Of a stretch of DNA of 64,000 nt, positions 32,860 to 43,600 are shown in pieces; position 1 is the first letter of the stretch; each line of letters opens with the position of its first letter. Below the pieces are notes generated by a model. That model was not told the DNA's origin. It made no database searches and was given only the letters and a program-made list of their open reading frames with translations. Source of the stretch: Euonymus europaeus (taxonomy: Eukaryota; Streptophyta; Magnoliopsida; Celastrales; Celastraceae); NCBI GenBank assembly GCA_963580455.1, contig OY756968.1, positions 19,871,996 through 19,935,995 on the forward strand, in the 5' to 3' direction. The position numbers and the translations under genes are program-made.

Positions 32860-35800
32860 CTAGTTTGTTTCCATCCCTAGGGGTAAAACATACATGAATA
32901 GACCAAACTTGAAGCCCAAAGCTTCAACCATTAATGACCCTCCTGCTCCATAAACACGATGCATCCCAGCAGCTACAATGCCTCCATTATGATCTCGGAT
33001 AACAGCTCCTATGCCACCAAATTCATCCCCATTTCTCCATGAACCATCAACATTAATTTTATACCGACCCAGAGGGGGAGGCTGCCATTTAACAACCCCA
33101 AGGCTGCGGGTTGGCTGGGAAAAAAATATTGCTTTGTTAGCCTCCTGATAATCATGAATCAGCCGGTAGGAGGACACCACAACAGAAAATATGGGAGGGG
33201 CTCTTTCACCATGGGTAAGCTTGTTCCTTAGGCCCCATATCATATATAAGATCACAAAAAAACATTCACATATGTCTTGGGCCATACTTGCTAACACAGT
33301 GGATAACCATTCCTTGATACAACTTTGAGGGAGAAGATAGATACTCCTACCTGCATGCCACTGTCTCCAGATTATACCAAGACTAGGGCAAGTTTTGAAT
33401 AAATGAGTTGCAGATTCTGGATTAATACCACATAAAGGACATGACGTATCCACCTCCATACCTCGCCTTACCAAATTACACCTAGTGGGCAGACTATCGT
33501 GACACATCCTCCATGCAAAGAATTTAATTTTTGGAGGAATATTGAGCTTCCAAAGTTTACTCCAAAGATCCGCTTCCCCTATCATTTCACCATCCGGAGG
33601 AAAAAACTCAGTCCGTGCCAGCCAGTACGCCGAACGAACAGTGAAAAAACCTCTTTTATCTAAGCCCCACATTGGAGAGTCAGGATGCTGGAGCCCATAT
33701 AGAGGAATCTGAAAAATAGCCTGCTGATCCACCGTGTTAAAAATAGAATTTATAAGCGGCCGGTTCCACCAACTTGTGTTTTGGTCAATCAGCTGAGATA
33801 CACGCATGTCGGGAGTCCCAGATCCTCTAGATGTAGAAATCTGACCATACGGACCAGTTGGAACCCAATGATCATCCCAAACTTTGATAGATTCTCCATT
33901 ACCCACACGCCATAAAATACCTCGCAATAATAAAGGTTGAGCAGCCAAGATGCTAGACCAAACAAAAGAAGGAGAATAACCCTTCTTTGCCTCTAGGAAA
34001 TTGGTACTAGGATAATATCGAGCTTTGAGGACACGACTGCAGAGGGATTTGTCATTAGAAAGTAATCGCCATCCTTGCTTTGCTAACAAGGCTAAGTTAA
34101 AAGCCCGAAAATCACGAAATCCAAGACCTCCATCCTTCTTTCTATTGCAAACACTAGACCACCGCACCCAAGATAATCTCCTGCCATCCGGTCTAGAGCT
34201 CCACCAAAAATTGCGGACTATACTGTTGAGCTCATCACAAAGACCCAAAGGAAATTTAAAGATACTCATTGCATAACTTGGAACCGCTTGGGCTACAGAT
34301 TTCAATAAAACCTCCTTCCCGGCTTGAGATAATAATTTCTCACTCCATCCCCCCACTTTATGCCACACTCTCTCCTTAATATAACTGAACATGTCCCTGC
34401 GTGATCGAGTTATAATAGCTGGAAGGCCCAAGTACATGGCATTAGCTGGCAGGTCACACATTCCAAGGATATGTTTAAGGGATGCTTGTAGCTGGTCCGA
34501 GACATTTCTACTGAAGTAAACAGCTGATTTAGAGGTATTAATGCACTGTCCCGAAGCTTGTTCATAGACTTGGAGCAATCTGAGAATTTCAGCCGCTTCT
34601 ATGGTGGAGGCCTTGCAAAATAATAGGCTATCATCAGCAAATAAGAGGTGAGACACCCTAGGGGCACCCCTAAAAACTCGGATGCCATGAAAGAGACCTT
34701 GAGTGGCACTCTCATTCATCAGGTGAGAAAAACCTTCCGAGCACAGCAAGAATAAATATGGAGACAAAGGGTCGCCTTGCCTTAACCCTCTCTCTGGAAT
34801 AACCCTACCACAAACCTCACCATTCAGCACAAAGGAGAAAGATACTGAAGAAACACAGGAAATAATGAGCTCCACCCATCTTCTGTCAAAACCCATTTTG
34901 AGCATAATCCAAGATAAAAAATTTCATTCCACCCGATCATAGGCCTTACTCATATCTAACTTCAAGGCCATATAGCTCTCTTGAGAATTACGGCGGGTCT
35001 TCATGTAATGCAATGTTTCAGCAGCCACTATGATATTATCTGAGATTAACCGACCCGGAATAAAAGCACTTTGGTTTTCAGAGATGACATGAGGCAGGAT
35101 CAATTTTAGCCTATTACAGATGCATTTGGAAATAATTTTATAAACCACATTGCAGAGGCTTATAGGCCGGAATTCTGAGACCCGAGCGGGGTTTTGAACC
35201 TTTGGGATAAGGACTATGAGCGTGTGATTGATGTCTGTAATAGGGCCACCCCCATTTAAAAAACCCAGAACTGCAGAAGAAACTGAAGGTCCTATGGTAT
35301 CCCAATAGTGTTGAAAAAATAGAGCTGGCATTCCGTCAGGACCAGGTGCATTAGACGGATGCATTTGGAACAAAGCATTCTTGACTTCCAGCTGGGTGAA
35401 AGGCTTGACTAGTCTCTGATTCATCTCAGGAGTAACTCTACTAGGAAAGCTCCCCAAACAAGAATCCTGGATCACATTATTGCCAAACTTGAACAGCCCC
35501 TCAAAATAATCTACCACAATCCTTTCCACCTGCGCTAAACCCTCCCTCCAATTATCCTTAGAATCATAGAGCCCCAGAATTGTATTTCTTTTACGCCGTT
35601 GGCTTGCCTTCTGGTGAAAAAATTTCGTATTACGATCCCCAGCTTTAAGCCATTCCTGCCTGGAACGCTGCCTCCATCTAATTTCCTGGCATTTAAGGAG
35701 TTCATTAATCTCATTTTCAAGAGACCTTTGTCGATCTGATTGAGCCCCTATACCATTCTGAGACCGAAGAAGAAAAAGCTGCTTCTCTTTAATTCTCAAT

Positions 35801-36510
35801 TGCTTTTGAATATCCCCAAAAGTAGATTGATTCCACTGCGCTAGCTTTGACAAACACCCATTCAAACGAGATGACACATCTGGGATACCCTGAGAAGGGG
35901 AAGACAAACTCCAAGCTTCTTCAACAATAGTATGACTTTCTGGGTGTCTAGTCCAAAATTCTTCAAAGTGGGTCCTTCTTCGTCTAACCCGGTTCGAGAT
36001 TATCTCTGGAAAACCAACAGAGAGCAGAATAGGGGAGTGATCCGAAGAGGGACACACCAGATGTCTCACAGAAGATCCGCCGAAACGGTCCATCCACGCC
36101 GGATTAGCAACAAATCTGTCTAATCTCTCCTCCACTAGACCAGAATCCCATCTTCTGTTGCACCAAGTAAAAGGATGCCCCCTATATTCTAAGTCAAACA
36201 GGTCACAGTCAGATAACGCCTCCCTAAACAGTTGCATTTGAGATTCTAATCTACTAGACCCACTGATTTCCGATAAGGACCCCACTTCATTAAAATCACT
36301 GCCACAGACCCAAGGAAGAGATAGGAGGGGGGCAAGGCCACGAAGATGATTCCAGAATTCCCATCGTCTATGGACAATAGGCTGGCCATAAATACCCGTA
36401 AACCGCCACGGCCCACTATTGCCTTGTGAAATAACAGCATCAATATGATAAGCAGAGTAGGATTGAATCTGGACATCAATATGATAATATTTTAGTGGGC
36501 AAGACGGCAT
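32860..36510 (-). pseudogene. LINE ORF2: endonuclease, reverse transcriptase, zinc-binding and RNase H domains
   Basis: The frame from 36510 holds the rest of the endonuclease ([22 protein letters not shown]), then reverse transcriptase ([49 protein letters not shown]) and stops at TGA 34926..34924, where a single G-to-A change of TGG explains the stop. The next frame (34905..32860) continues in the same phase with GLRQGDPLSPYLFLLC, the FADD box (34641..34630), the zf-RVT region (SKLWKLNIPPKIKFFAWRMC, then CPLCG) and an RNase H domain (KINVDGSW..GDEFGGIGAV, then VEALG). After residue 660 a frameshift intervenes; the true end (NKLADGLASIGLQCVNGV-like) is in another frame near 32870..32745. Confidence 0.93.
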
Positions 36511-36980
36511 CTTGGAATCAGGCTACCCCAACATTTTGTATAGGCCCCTCTGGTCAGAGTAAAAACAACAGACAGTCCATATCGTCAAGTGTTCCTGTGG
36601 GGGTGGAAAAATCTCCTATCACCAAAAGCAGAATCAAAGTCCAAGCGCGCAAGAAAGGTGGACCCGCTGGGCTGCAGCAACAGACTATTGGTGTGAAGCG
36701 TTCCTCAGAACAATTGGTGGTTTCTATGACTCAGATTGCGGATGGAAAAGGTACTGGGATTCTAAGTACCAAGAAGATTTGCAACTCTGAGAGATGCACT
36801 GATGGTTCCCCTTCTCTATTATCGGCGGTGGTTGCAGATGAGCAGCCACGCCGGTCGCAATGAGACTTCTAGCTTGGAACTGTCGCGGGCTTGGGAACCC
36901 GCAGACAGTTCATGCCACTCGTCGCATCCTACGACATGAAGATCCTGATGTTGTTTTTCTTTCTGAAACAAAATTTACAA
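36505..36980 (+). pseudogene. inverted LINE block: ORF1 C-terminus and start of ORF2 endonuclease
   Basis: On the + strand, opposite to the rest of the LINE, 36495..36863 encodes a basic Ser/Lys-rich tail (ORF1 end). It is overlapped by four bases by a frame from ATG 36860 reading RLLAWNCRGLGNPQTVHATR and a DVVFLSETKF segment. These are the first endonuclease motifs (catalytic Asn in WNCRG, Glu in SETK) of plant LINE ORF2. The sequence leaves LINE collinearity near 36980 and near 36505. About 30 residues of endonuclease expected between SETK and the next minus-strand block seem to be missing, so the inversion came with a small deletion. Confidence 0.85.
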
Positions 36981-37972
36981 GGTTGGTCCAAAACGATGGG
37001 CTCAGAAAGTCCAGGCCCAGCAGACTGGCCCAGCCTCGTTGTTTGGATAGCTTCTTTAGGGTTTCCGCTCACCTCTGCTTTGGACCCTGCCGCCGAACTC
37101 TGCTCATTCCCACTAGCATCCCCGCCACCTGTGTGCGAACGATTACGGACCTCCATAGGTGTCTCAACCTCATCCGATACTCCCCGGGATGAATTACCTG
37201 ACGACGTTGGGGATGACCTCCGCCCTCTGCCCCCTTGTGTACCAGCCTGAAGCCAGACTCCATACTGCACCTGCTGGATCTTATCCTTTTTACCATCCTC
37301 AAATTTCTTACAGCATCTTCTCTCTTCATGGCCCAACAGCCCACAATAAAAACAGAAATCATAAAGTCTCTCGTATTTAAAGGTCACCCATACACTAGCC
37401 TCTGACGGGGTTAAGATTTTACATCCTCTCGGAAGAGGCCGTTGGAGAGGAACTTCAGATCGAAGCCGAAGGAATGAAGAAGAGGAGGCAGTGACAGCCC
37501 GAGAGTCAGCTGAAATAAAGCCTCCAATCTTATTGCCGATTACCTCCGCAACAGCAGGTGAGTGACACACCAATGGCAGCCCCCATACCTGGACCCACAT
37601 AGCCGACGAGTCAAAGGAGATGTTTTGTGCCGTCATTTCGATTTCCCATTTCTTGACCACCAGAAGATTGTTGTCAAAATGCCAAGGTCCCTCATCAATG
37701 ACTCTGAGCATAGAGAATTCATCAGGAAAGAGGAATTGAAAGCAGTTTGGACCCAGATCCAGAATACGAACTTCCTCTCCCACCCCCCACGCCCTGCGCA
37801 TGGCATTCTTGAAAGCCTGCTTGTTGGTGACACGGTGGGACAAAAGCTTTCCAATAAAGCTGGACGGGAAAGCCTCTAGATTGCTAGCAATAAGAGCAGG
37901 CAGAATCACTAAAGCTTCATCTTCTTCTTTAGTGAGCGAAAAGGACTCCATTGACTTAAGAACAGTCTCCAT
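36975..37972 (-). pseudogene. LINE ORF1 (DUF4283 and CCHC zinc knuckle), 3' end cut by inversion
   Basis: Starts at ATG 37972..37970. DUF4283 spans about residues 30-190 (ILDLGPNCFQFLFPDEFSML, then EGPWHFDNNLLVVKKWE), followed by a CCHC knuckle CFYCGLLGHEERRC (C-x2-C-x4-H-x4-C) near residue 207, then a Gly/Ser-rich tail. This is the nucleic-acid-binding chaperone-like protein of plant L1 elements. Its frame is intact up to the inversion near 36980; its natural C-terminus lies in the inverted block. The minus frame runs on to a chance stop at 36929. Confidence 0.88.
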
Positions 37973-38085
37973 AGCAGCCGGACAATGAAAAGCACACTTA
38001 GATAAAACTAAGCTGAGAGCGACTCACCTTAGTGAGAGAAAGACTCACCTTAGTGAGAGATTTGGTTTCTCCAAGTTAATTGGTA

Positions 38086-38217
38086 GTGATGCAGGATTTT
38101 GGTAATAGCACAGGGCAGTGGAAATATTAGTGATGCAGGATCTTGGTAATAGCACAGGGTAGTGGAAATATTAGTGATGTAGGATCTTGGTAATAGCACA
38201 GGGCAGTGGAAATATGA
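38086..38217. repeat. three tandem copies of a 44-bp unit in the solo LTR
   Basis: Units at 38086..38129, 38130..38173 and 38174..38217, differing at two or three positions, each with GGTAATAGCACAGGG. They start only a few bases after the LINE target duplication. Confidence 0.92.
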
Positions 38218-39133
38218 TTCCATTCCTTATGTGTGCTGTGGTAATTGGATATTTGTAATGAAACTTAAGTGCTATTAATGTTTTGCTAATTAGTAAGTTT
38301 GCATGGGGTTAATTTTGTCCATGAGAGTTGTGGAGCAATACAAATTGTTTGTTTATCTATATGTGATGGTGTCAATATTTGTGTATTAATTATTACGTAT
38401 TATGATCCAAGGTGGCATGATATATTGTATTGGGTATGTGATTGAGGAGGGATTTTGAGAAGTAAGATATTTATTCAAGTGTTATGAATGTGTGATGGCC
38501 TGTACGTACAGCGGGGAGGATCCGAGTAAGGATTCGCTATGCGGCCACATAGCGAAGGGTGGTAAGTCCGGGTAGAAGGGGAATTCCTATGTTCCTTACT
38601 CGTTGATGATGGTTTCGACCTTAAGTTCGGAATGCGGATATAGTGAGATGTGGTGATGGTATGCAGAAGTGCTTCCGGCGACGAGGTCGGTAAGCGGAGG
38701 GAATGGAGGTTGTGGGGATAGTGCGGGACAATTGAATAGTTACATGTGTTGTGATGTTATATGATGTTGGGTTGGATATTTATTCGTTTACTCTTTTTCC
38801 TGGATTACGGTATTTTCTACTGATATTCGGCTCACTTCATGTTGCATGTTTTTTTTATCAGGTACGTCTAGAGACGCCGATCAAGCTGGAGGAGGGGACC
38901 GGACTAAGAGATAGGTGCACATACCAGGGACCTACTTGGGACGGGATTTTGAATAGATATGTAAAGATGCATGTGTATATATATATATATATATCCTGAC
39001 GTTTAACCAACCTAACTTGGATGTTGTTACAATTTAAGTTGGTAAATAAATATATTGATGTGTGTGCATAAAAGGAAGTGGTTATTATTCATCATGCCAC
39101 GTCGCGTCCTGGGAATTGGGGCGTGACATTTAG

Positions 39134-40120
39134 TTTTCTTGCACATTAATTTATTAGGTTTCCTAGTTTGTTTTAGTTTTCTTGTTCTAGCACAATTAGA
39201 GTTTGGTATGTAGTATAAAAACCATTTCATATCTACGTTTTAGGGACTTTTGATCGATTATTAATGAAAACGTGATTCATTCTCAAATAGCTTTCTTCTT
39301 GAATTGTCGTTGAACAATTCGACTTTGATGATTAATCCTAAATCGGCATAGCTATGATTTAGTACATGTTTCTGCTTTGTCAGTATCAGAGGATAATTTT
39401 GATGATCTAACTCTTGAGATGACAATTAGATTTACCAAATTTGATGTGAGTGGTGTTTCTTAGAAGTCAAGGTTGCATTTCCATAGATTATAGATAAGTA
39501 ATAGGATTTACTAAAATTTTAACAAAAGACACTTTAACACTTAAAATTAATCATCTCATCAGAAGAGTTTATTCCTTCTATGTTATAAACTCCTTGTTGA
39601 GTTGTTGACTCATCAAAGTGTTATGGTATAACAGTTTTAATGGCACAATTATTTAGCTAGTGTAAGCTGTGAAATTGAATTTAACAAAAATGAAAGGCCT
39701 GAATTGATTTTGAAAGGGAGAGTTATCATTTTTGTCATAAGGAGTAATGCTACTGACCCTAGAACAACTGGTTGAGTGTAAATCTAAGGTTGACAAAGTA
39801 ATTCTTGAGTACAAACTTAGTGTGTGTAAATATCAAAAAATAAAAATAAAAATAAAAATTGCTGACTGTAATTGAACGTATAAAACCTCCTGCAGTCACA
39901 AATAGTTACCACAATCAACTTCTTCATCCCAATCATCACCTCTTTTTAACTCCTAATCCATGTGAATATTTAACACATATAATACCATTGATTTTACAAT
40001 TATCTTGTCTTTAAAAAACACCCAACAACATTTTATAATTCTTCATTCAAGTATAAATAATGGCATTGCATTTAGATTTTAGCTTTAGTTCTTTAGACTT
40101 TGAAGTTTGATCAATTCAAA
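39134..40120. other. intergenic DNA with LTR-like remnant
   Basis: 39140..39360 has the look of the promoter-to-end part of another LTR (TAGTATAAAAACCATTT, ATTAATGAAAACGTGATTCA, AGCTTTCTTCTTGAATTG), but no partner or target duplication was found. 39360..40120 is plain AT-rich DNA upstream of the DUF547 gene. The solo LTR inserted at the left edge of this remnant. Confidence 0.4.
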
Positions 40121-40123
40121 GAC

Positions 40124-40634
40124 TCGAGAGGGGAGAGAGAGAGAGAGTCCAGAGGAGAGAGAGAGAGGAACCATCATAGGAGTTATGGTAAAATACGGGG
40201 CAAATGGGTTGGTCTCGTTATTTCAAAATTCAAACATACCACGGAATTTTTTAGAAATGGAGTTTTATGCGCGTCTTGCTTGAACCGTTTTGCACAACAG
40301 ACAACACATCGCTCTCTGCTTCACTAGGCCCCCCATGCATAAACCGACACACAAAACCCACTAGTCAGTGTTCTTAGCATCATTCTGGGCAAGTCAAAGA
40401 CGGATACTATTTTAATTTTATCAGTTTGGATTTCGGGTTTAGTTCTCTAGATTCTCTCGTCTTCGTTGTTTTTATTTTAATTTAAATTGAAACCTCTCTT
40501 ATTTGCTTGGGAGTAGCTCAACTGTATCTTTGTCCCTTTTGTTTCTTTGTAGGTTTTTAAAAAATATCTGTCAAGTCATCGGTGAATTTTGAATCTGTAG
40601 AGAGAGAGTTGTCTGTGAAAGAGAGAGAGCATTG
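40124..40634 (+). promoter_or_regulatory. GA-repeat-rich promoter or 5'-leader of the DUF547 gene
   Basis: GAGAGAGA tracts at 40124..40170 and again at 40600..40632 lie upstream of the start codon. Such GAGA tracts are common in plant core promoters and leaders. No convincing TATA box was fixed. Confidence 0.4.
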
Positions 40635-40674
40635 TTCATGCGACAATATAGCCCGTTGACATTTGGATTCCCTG

Positions 40675-43600
40675 ATGGCGAGAGTTCAAGAAGAAAATCC
40701 GACTGGTACTGTATTTTTTTTTTCTAGCAAAAGAGGAGCTTTTTTGAGGTTTTGGATTTGGGTCTTTTCAATTTGTTGTCTCTCAATGCTATATAATCTG
40801 TTAGAGAAAGTTGAGGACTCAAAAATGTGTTTCCCCTGGAAGGTCCCTTTTTGTTTTTCATTTTCTGATTTCAGTGGAAATGGGGTTTTTTTGGCACCAG
40901 TTCTAAATCCATAATATTCTGCATTAAACTCTCTATGGGGGTATTTGAAATCTGAATATGGGTTTGTGTTATTTTGTACATTTGGTTTGTTTTGTTTTGT
41001 TTTTTTTTAGGTTAGAGAGACTTCTGAAATAGGGCATCGTTATTCTTGATGAGTCAACATCTGATCAGTGGGAAAAGAAAAAAATTGTTGTGGCTGTTAA
41101 AGGGGCCACTGGCATGGCCTTTGGATTGTCTTTCTGCTTCTGAATTTCTAGTACTTAACTCTATCATTGCCATATAGATTGGAATCTTTTCGCAAATCAA
41201 AACCCACCCACCACTGCAAAATCTTCTTGAAATTCACCTTTATGTTGAGAAAATGCGTGAAAGCCAAAAAACATGAGCACAAAAAAGCAACTTTTTCTAC
41301 TCTCCCTTGACTCAACCTTGAAGATCTTTGAGGGCATTTTTGTGAAATGATGCTCACCTTTACTCATAATGGAACTAACTTTTGTCTTCCATGAGAGGCT
41401 AAGAGGTACCCACATTTCTTTTTTTTCTTTTTAATTTTAATTTGATTAATATTTCACTTATTTTTCTTGGGTGCCCTAACAATTTTAATGGAGATTGTTC
41501 TTTTCACCGGTGAGGGCATTTTCCCTCTCTCTTTTGGAGATGATCATATTCTTAATGATTTCCAAAGTTACTGCTTTTCCTCAACTCTGATTTTCATGCA
41601 GTGACTATGTTATGATTACCAAAATGCTACTAGTACCCATTTTGTTGTTCTGAGAATTGTTTTCCCTTTCCTTTCCAGTGACCTTCCTCAATCAATTTTG
41701 TATTTGCTGGTCTTAACATGGAAATGAATTTGTCTGGTTGTATTGAAAATGACTGGTAGCTTTGCATTCATGAGAGTGTTTTGTCTTTTTCGTGTGTTCA
41801 CAGGTAGAACAGTTATTTCAGCGAGTCTAAAATTTCATTCATGCCCTCAAGATGTCCTTAGATTATATCGAGAACAAAAAAATCTCTTGAATTTTCCAAT
41901 TTATTATTGTGTAAAAGAAAAGCTAGATATTTGATTACTGGAATGGATTTGCAGGATTTATGATGCTTGTTTGTACATGGGTATAGTTTCTTTCTGGGTA
42001 CAGAAGCCGAGTTTTACGGGAAAATCTGGGATGCTGTTTATATGATAAAAGCCAAATCTCTTAAGCACAGAATGTGTGACTACCCAGTTGTGAGATCTGC
42101 CTTGAGACAGTAAGAATGCTTTGTTGTTCCCTTTTCCTTGTCACTTATTTTCTTCTTGTAGTGACCAATGAGCCTTTGTTTCGCACCCTTCTTCAGGATT
42201 TCACATGTTTTTGTTTATTTTTTTCCCTCACTCTTTAACAATGGCTATTCTTCTTGAAGTGATTCTATCTTGAGTTGTTCACACTCCGGTGCAAGTAATT
42301 ACCGTTTAGAGACTCAGTTAGCTGTTGTGGATGAACTTCGAGCTGATAACTCATTATTAGAGGTCAGTACTGACTAATTTTACATATTCAAATTTCTCCT
42401 TTGATAAGTTACATCAGTTTCAGATTTTCAATGGAGAAACTGTTGTGCTAATAGTGGTGGAAACTATCAATGCGACAATTATTGTTGTGTTCGAATGGAT
42501 TGAACTAGTTCTGAAACAGAGTTTATTACCCACTTATTGTCAGTTTTCTATTGAATTTGGTTTGAAGTTCATAAAAAGTTTTGCATTGATAGTAATTTTT
42601 GTTTGTTTAGGCGAGGAGTTATGGCGAAGCTTCTAGCAGTCCTGAGTTATGTGGTGAAAGTCACAGCTCTTATCCCTACAGATTTAGACTTGAGCAAGAT
42701 GTGAGCTTCTCTTTTAAGTTTTACCTTAAACTCCATTCAGGCATTATTGCATTATGGCGCATTTTAGTACTTTTTACTTTGCATTGGTTTTTCATATGAA
42801 TGTGGAAAAGAAGGATGTCTTCCCCATTCTGATTAGCTATAAAGCTTGTTATTTTAGATTGATTATGCATAAACTATTGTGTAAGTGTGATTCTTTGTCA
42901 TAAGCAAGCATTGAGCTCTCAAGTAATTTTCCTTGTTAAGTTACTGTTGAATTATGCATAATGAAAACAATCATGCAATCTGTTTACGATTCAAGAAAAT
43001 CAACATGCACTCTGGAGGAAGAATTTTCTTCCATGGATTACTTGTATGGCGAATGTTGCTCATATGACCACAGCTGACTGCTCAAGATTATCAGGGTTTG
43101 GTTTCAAGTATTAGTGAAAACTTACCCCCTGCATCTTGACAGTGGGAACACATTTGTTCAAGTTGTAATTTAGAAATGCGTACTGCTTAAACGTTTCTCA
43201 CTTTTCACTTTTCATTTTCAAAGAGAATGGCTGCATTAGTAAGGTCTAAAGCCTGATTTATTAAGTCATGATATGATCATAGACTTCTGGTTTTTCTGCT
43301 GAGTGGTCCACATGGACAGTTTATTAAGCCAGCTGTTATAGTCTGTTAATACATTTTAGTTACTTGGTTCTCCAGTTTGTTATATCAGCTGAGTGGTAGA
43401 ATGTATTAGGTACGAATTGATTAATGAAGGTTACTCTCTTCTGTTTCTATAACCTTTGCTCTGCAACTTCCATCAAATCTTCCATATCTAGGTTAAGGTA
43501 GAAAGGGTTCTAACAAGTAATGTGGGTCAACAACGCAACATTAAAACTTTTATTCTAAACAGTTTGATTTTAAAGTATAGATGATGAACCTTTTAACATC

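Larger units (their letters stand above)
32721..38062 (-). mobile_element. near full-length plant L1-type LINE with an internal inversion
   Basis: The element is flanked by the perfect 15-bp duplication TGGTTTCTCCAAGTT (32706..32720 and 38063..38077). The poly(A) tail is the T13 run at 32721..32733, so the LINE reads on the minus strand, with its 5' end near 38062 (two GACTCACCTTAGTGAGAGA copies at 38022..38060). It is about 5.34 kb: ORF1 (gag-like), ORF2 (endonuclease, reverse transcriptase, zinc-binding region, RNase H). Coding frames are long and nearly intact, so insertion is relatively young, but the copy is dead: about 475 bp across the ORF1/ORF2 boundary is inverted, ORF2 has a nonsense codon at 34924..34926, and the 3' end is frameshifted. 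Confidence 0.92.
31906..39128 (+). mobile_element. solo LTR of a Ty3/gypsy (Tekay-like) element, split by a LINE
   Basis: The right end reads GGAATTGGGGCGTGACA followed by TTTAG (39129..39133); the left end begins TGTGATAGCTTGACC preceded by TTTAG (31901..31905). This gives a 5-bp target duplication and TG...CA ends. Without the LINE and its duplicated target the LTR is about 1.87 kb. Typical Tekay-like LTR words are present (GGCTCACTTCATGTTGCATG, a CAGGTACGTCTAGAGACG block at 38867..38885). No internal gypsy sequence adjoins it, so the element has been reduced by LTR-LTR recombination. It also holds a TA-rich microsatellite (32168..32238) and a 44-bp triplicate. Confidence 0.78.
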
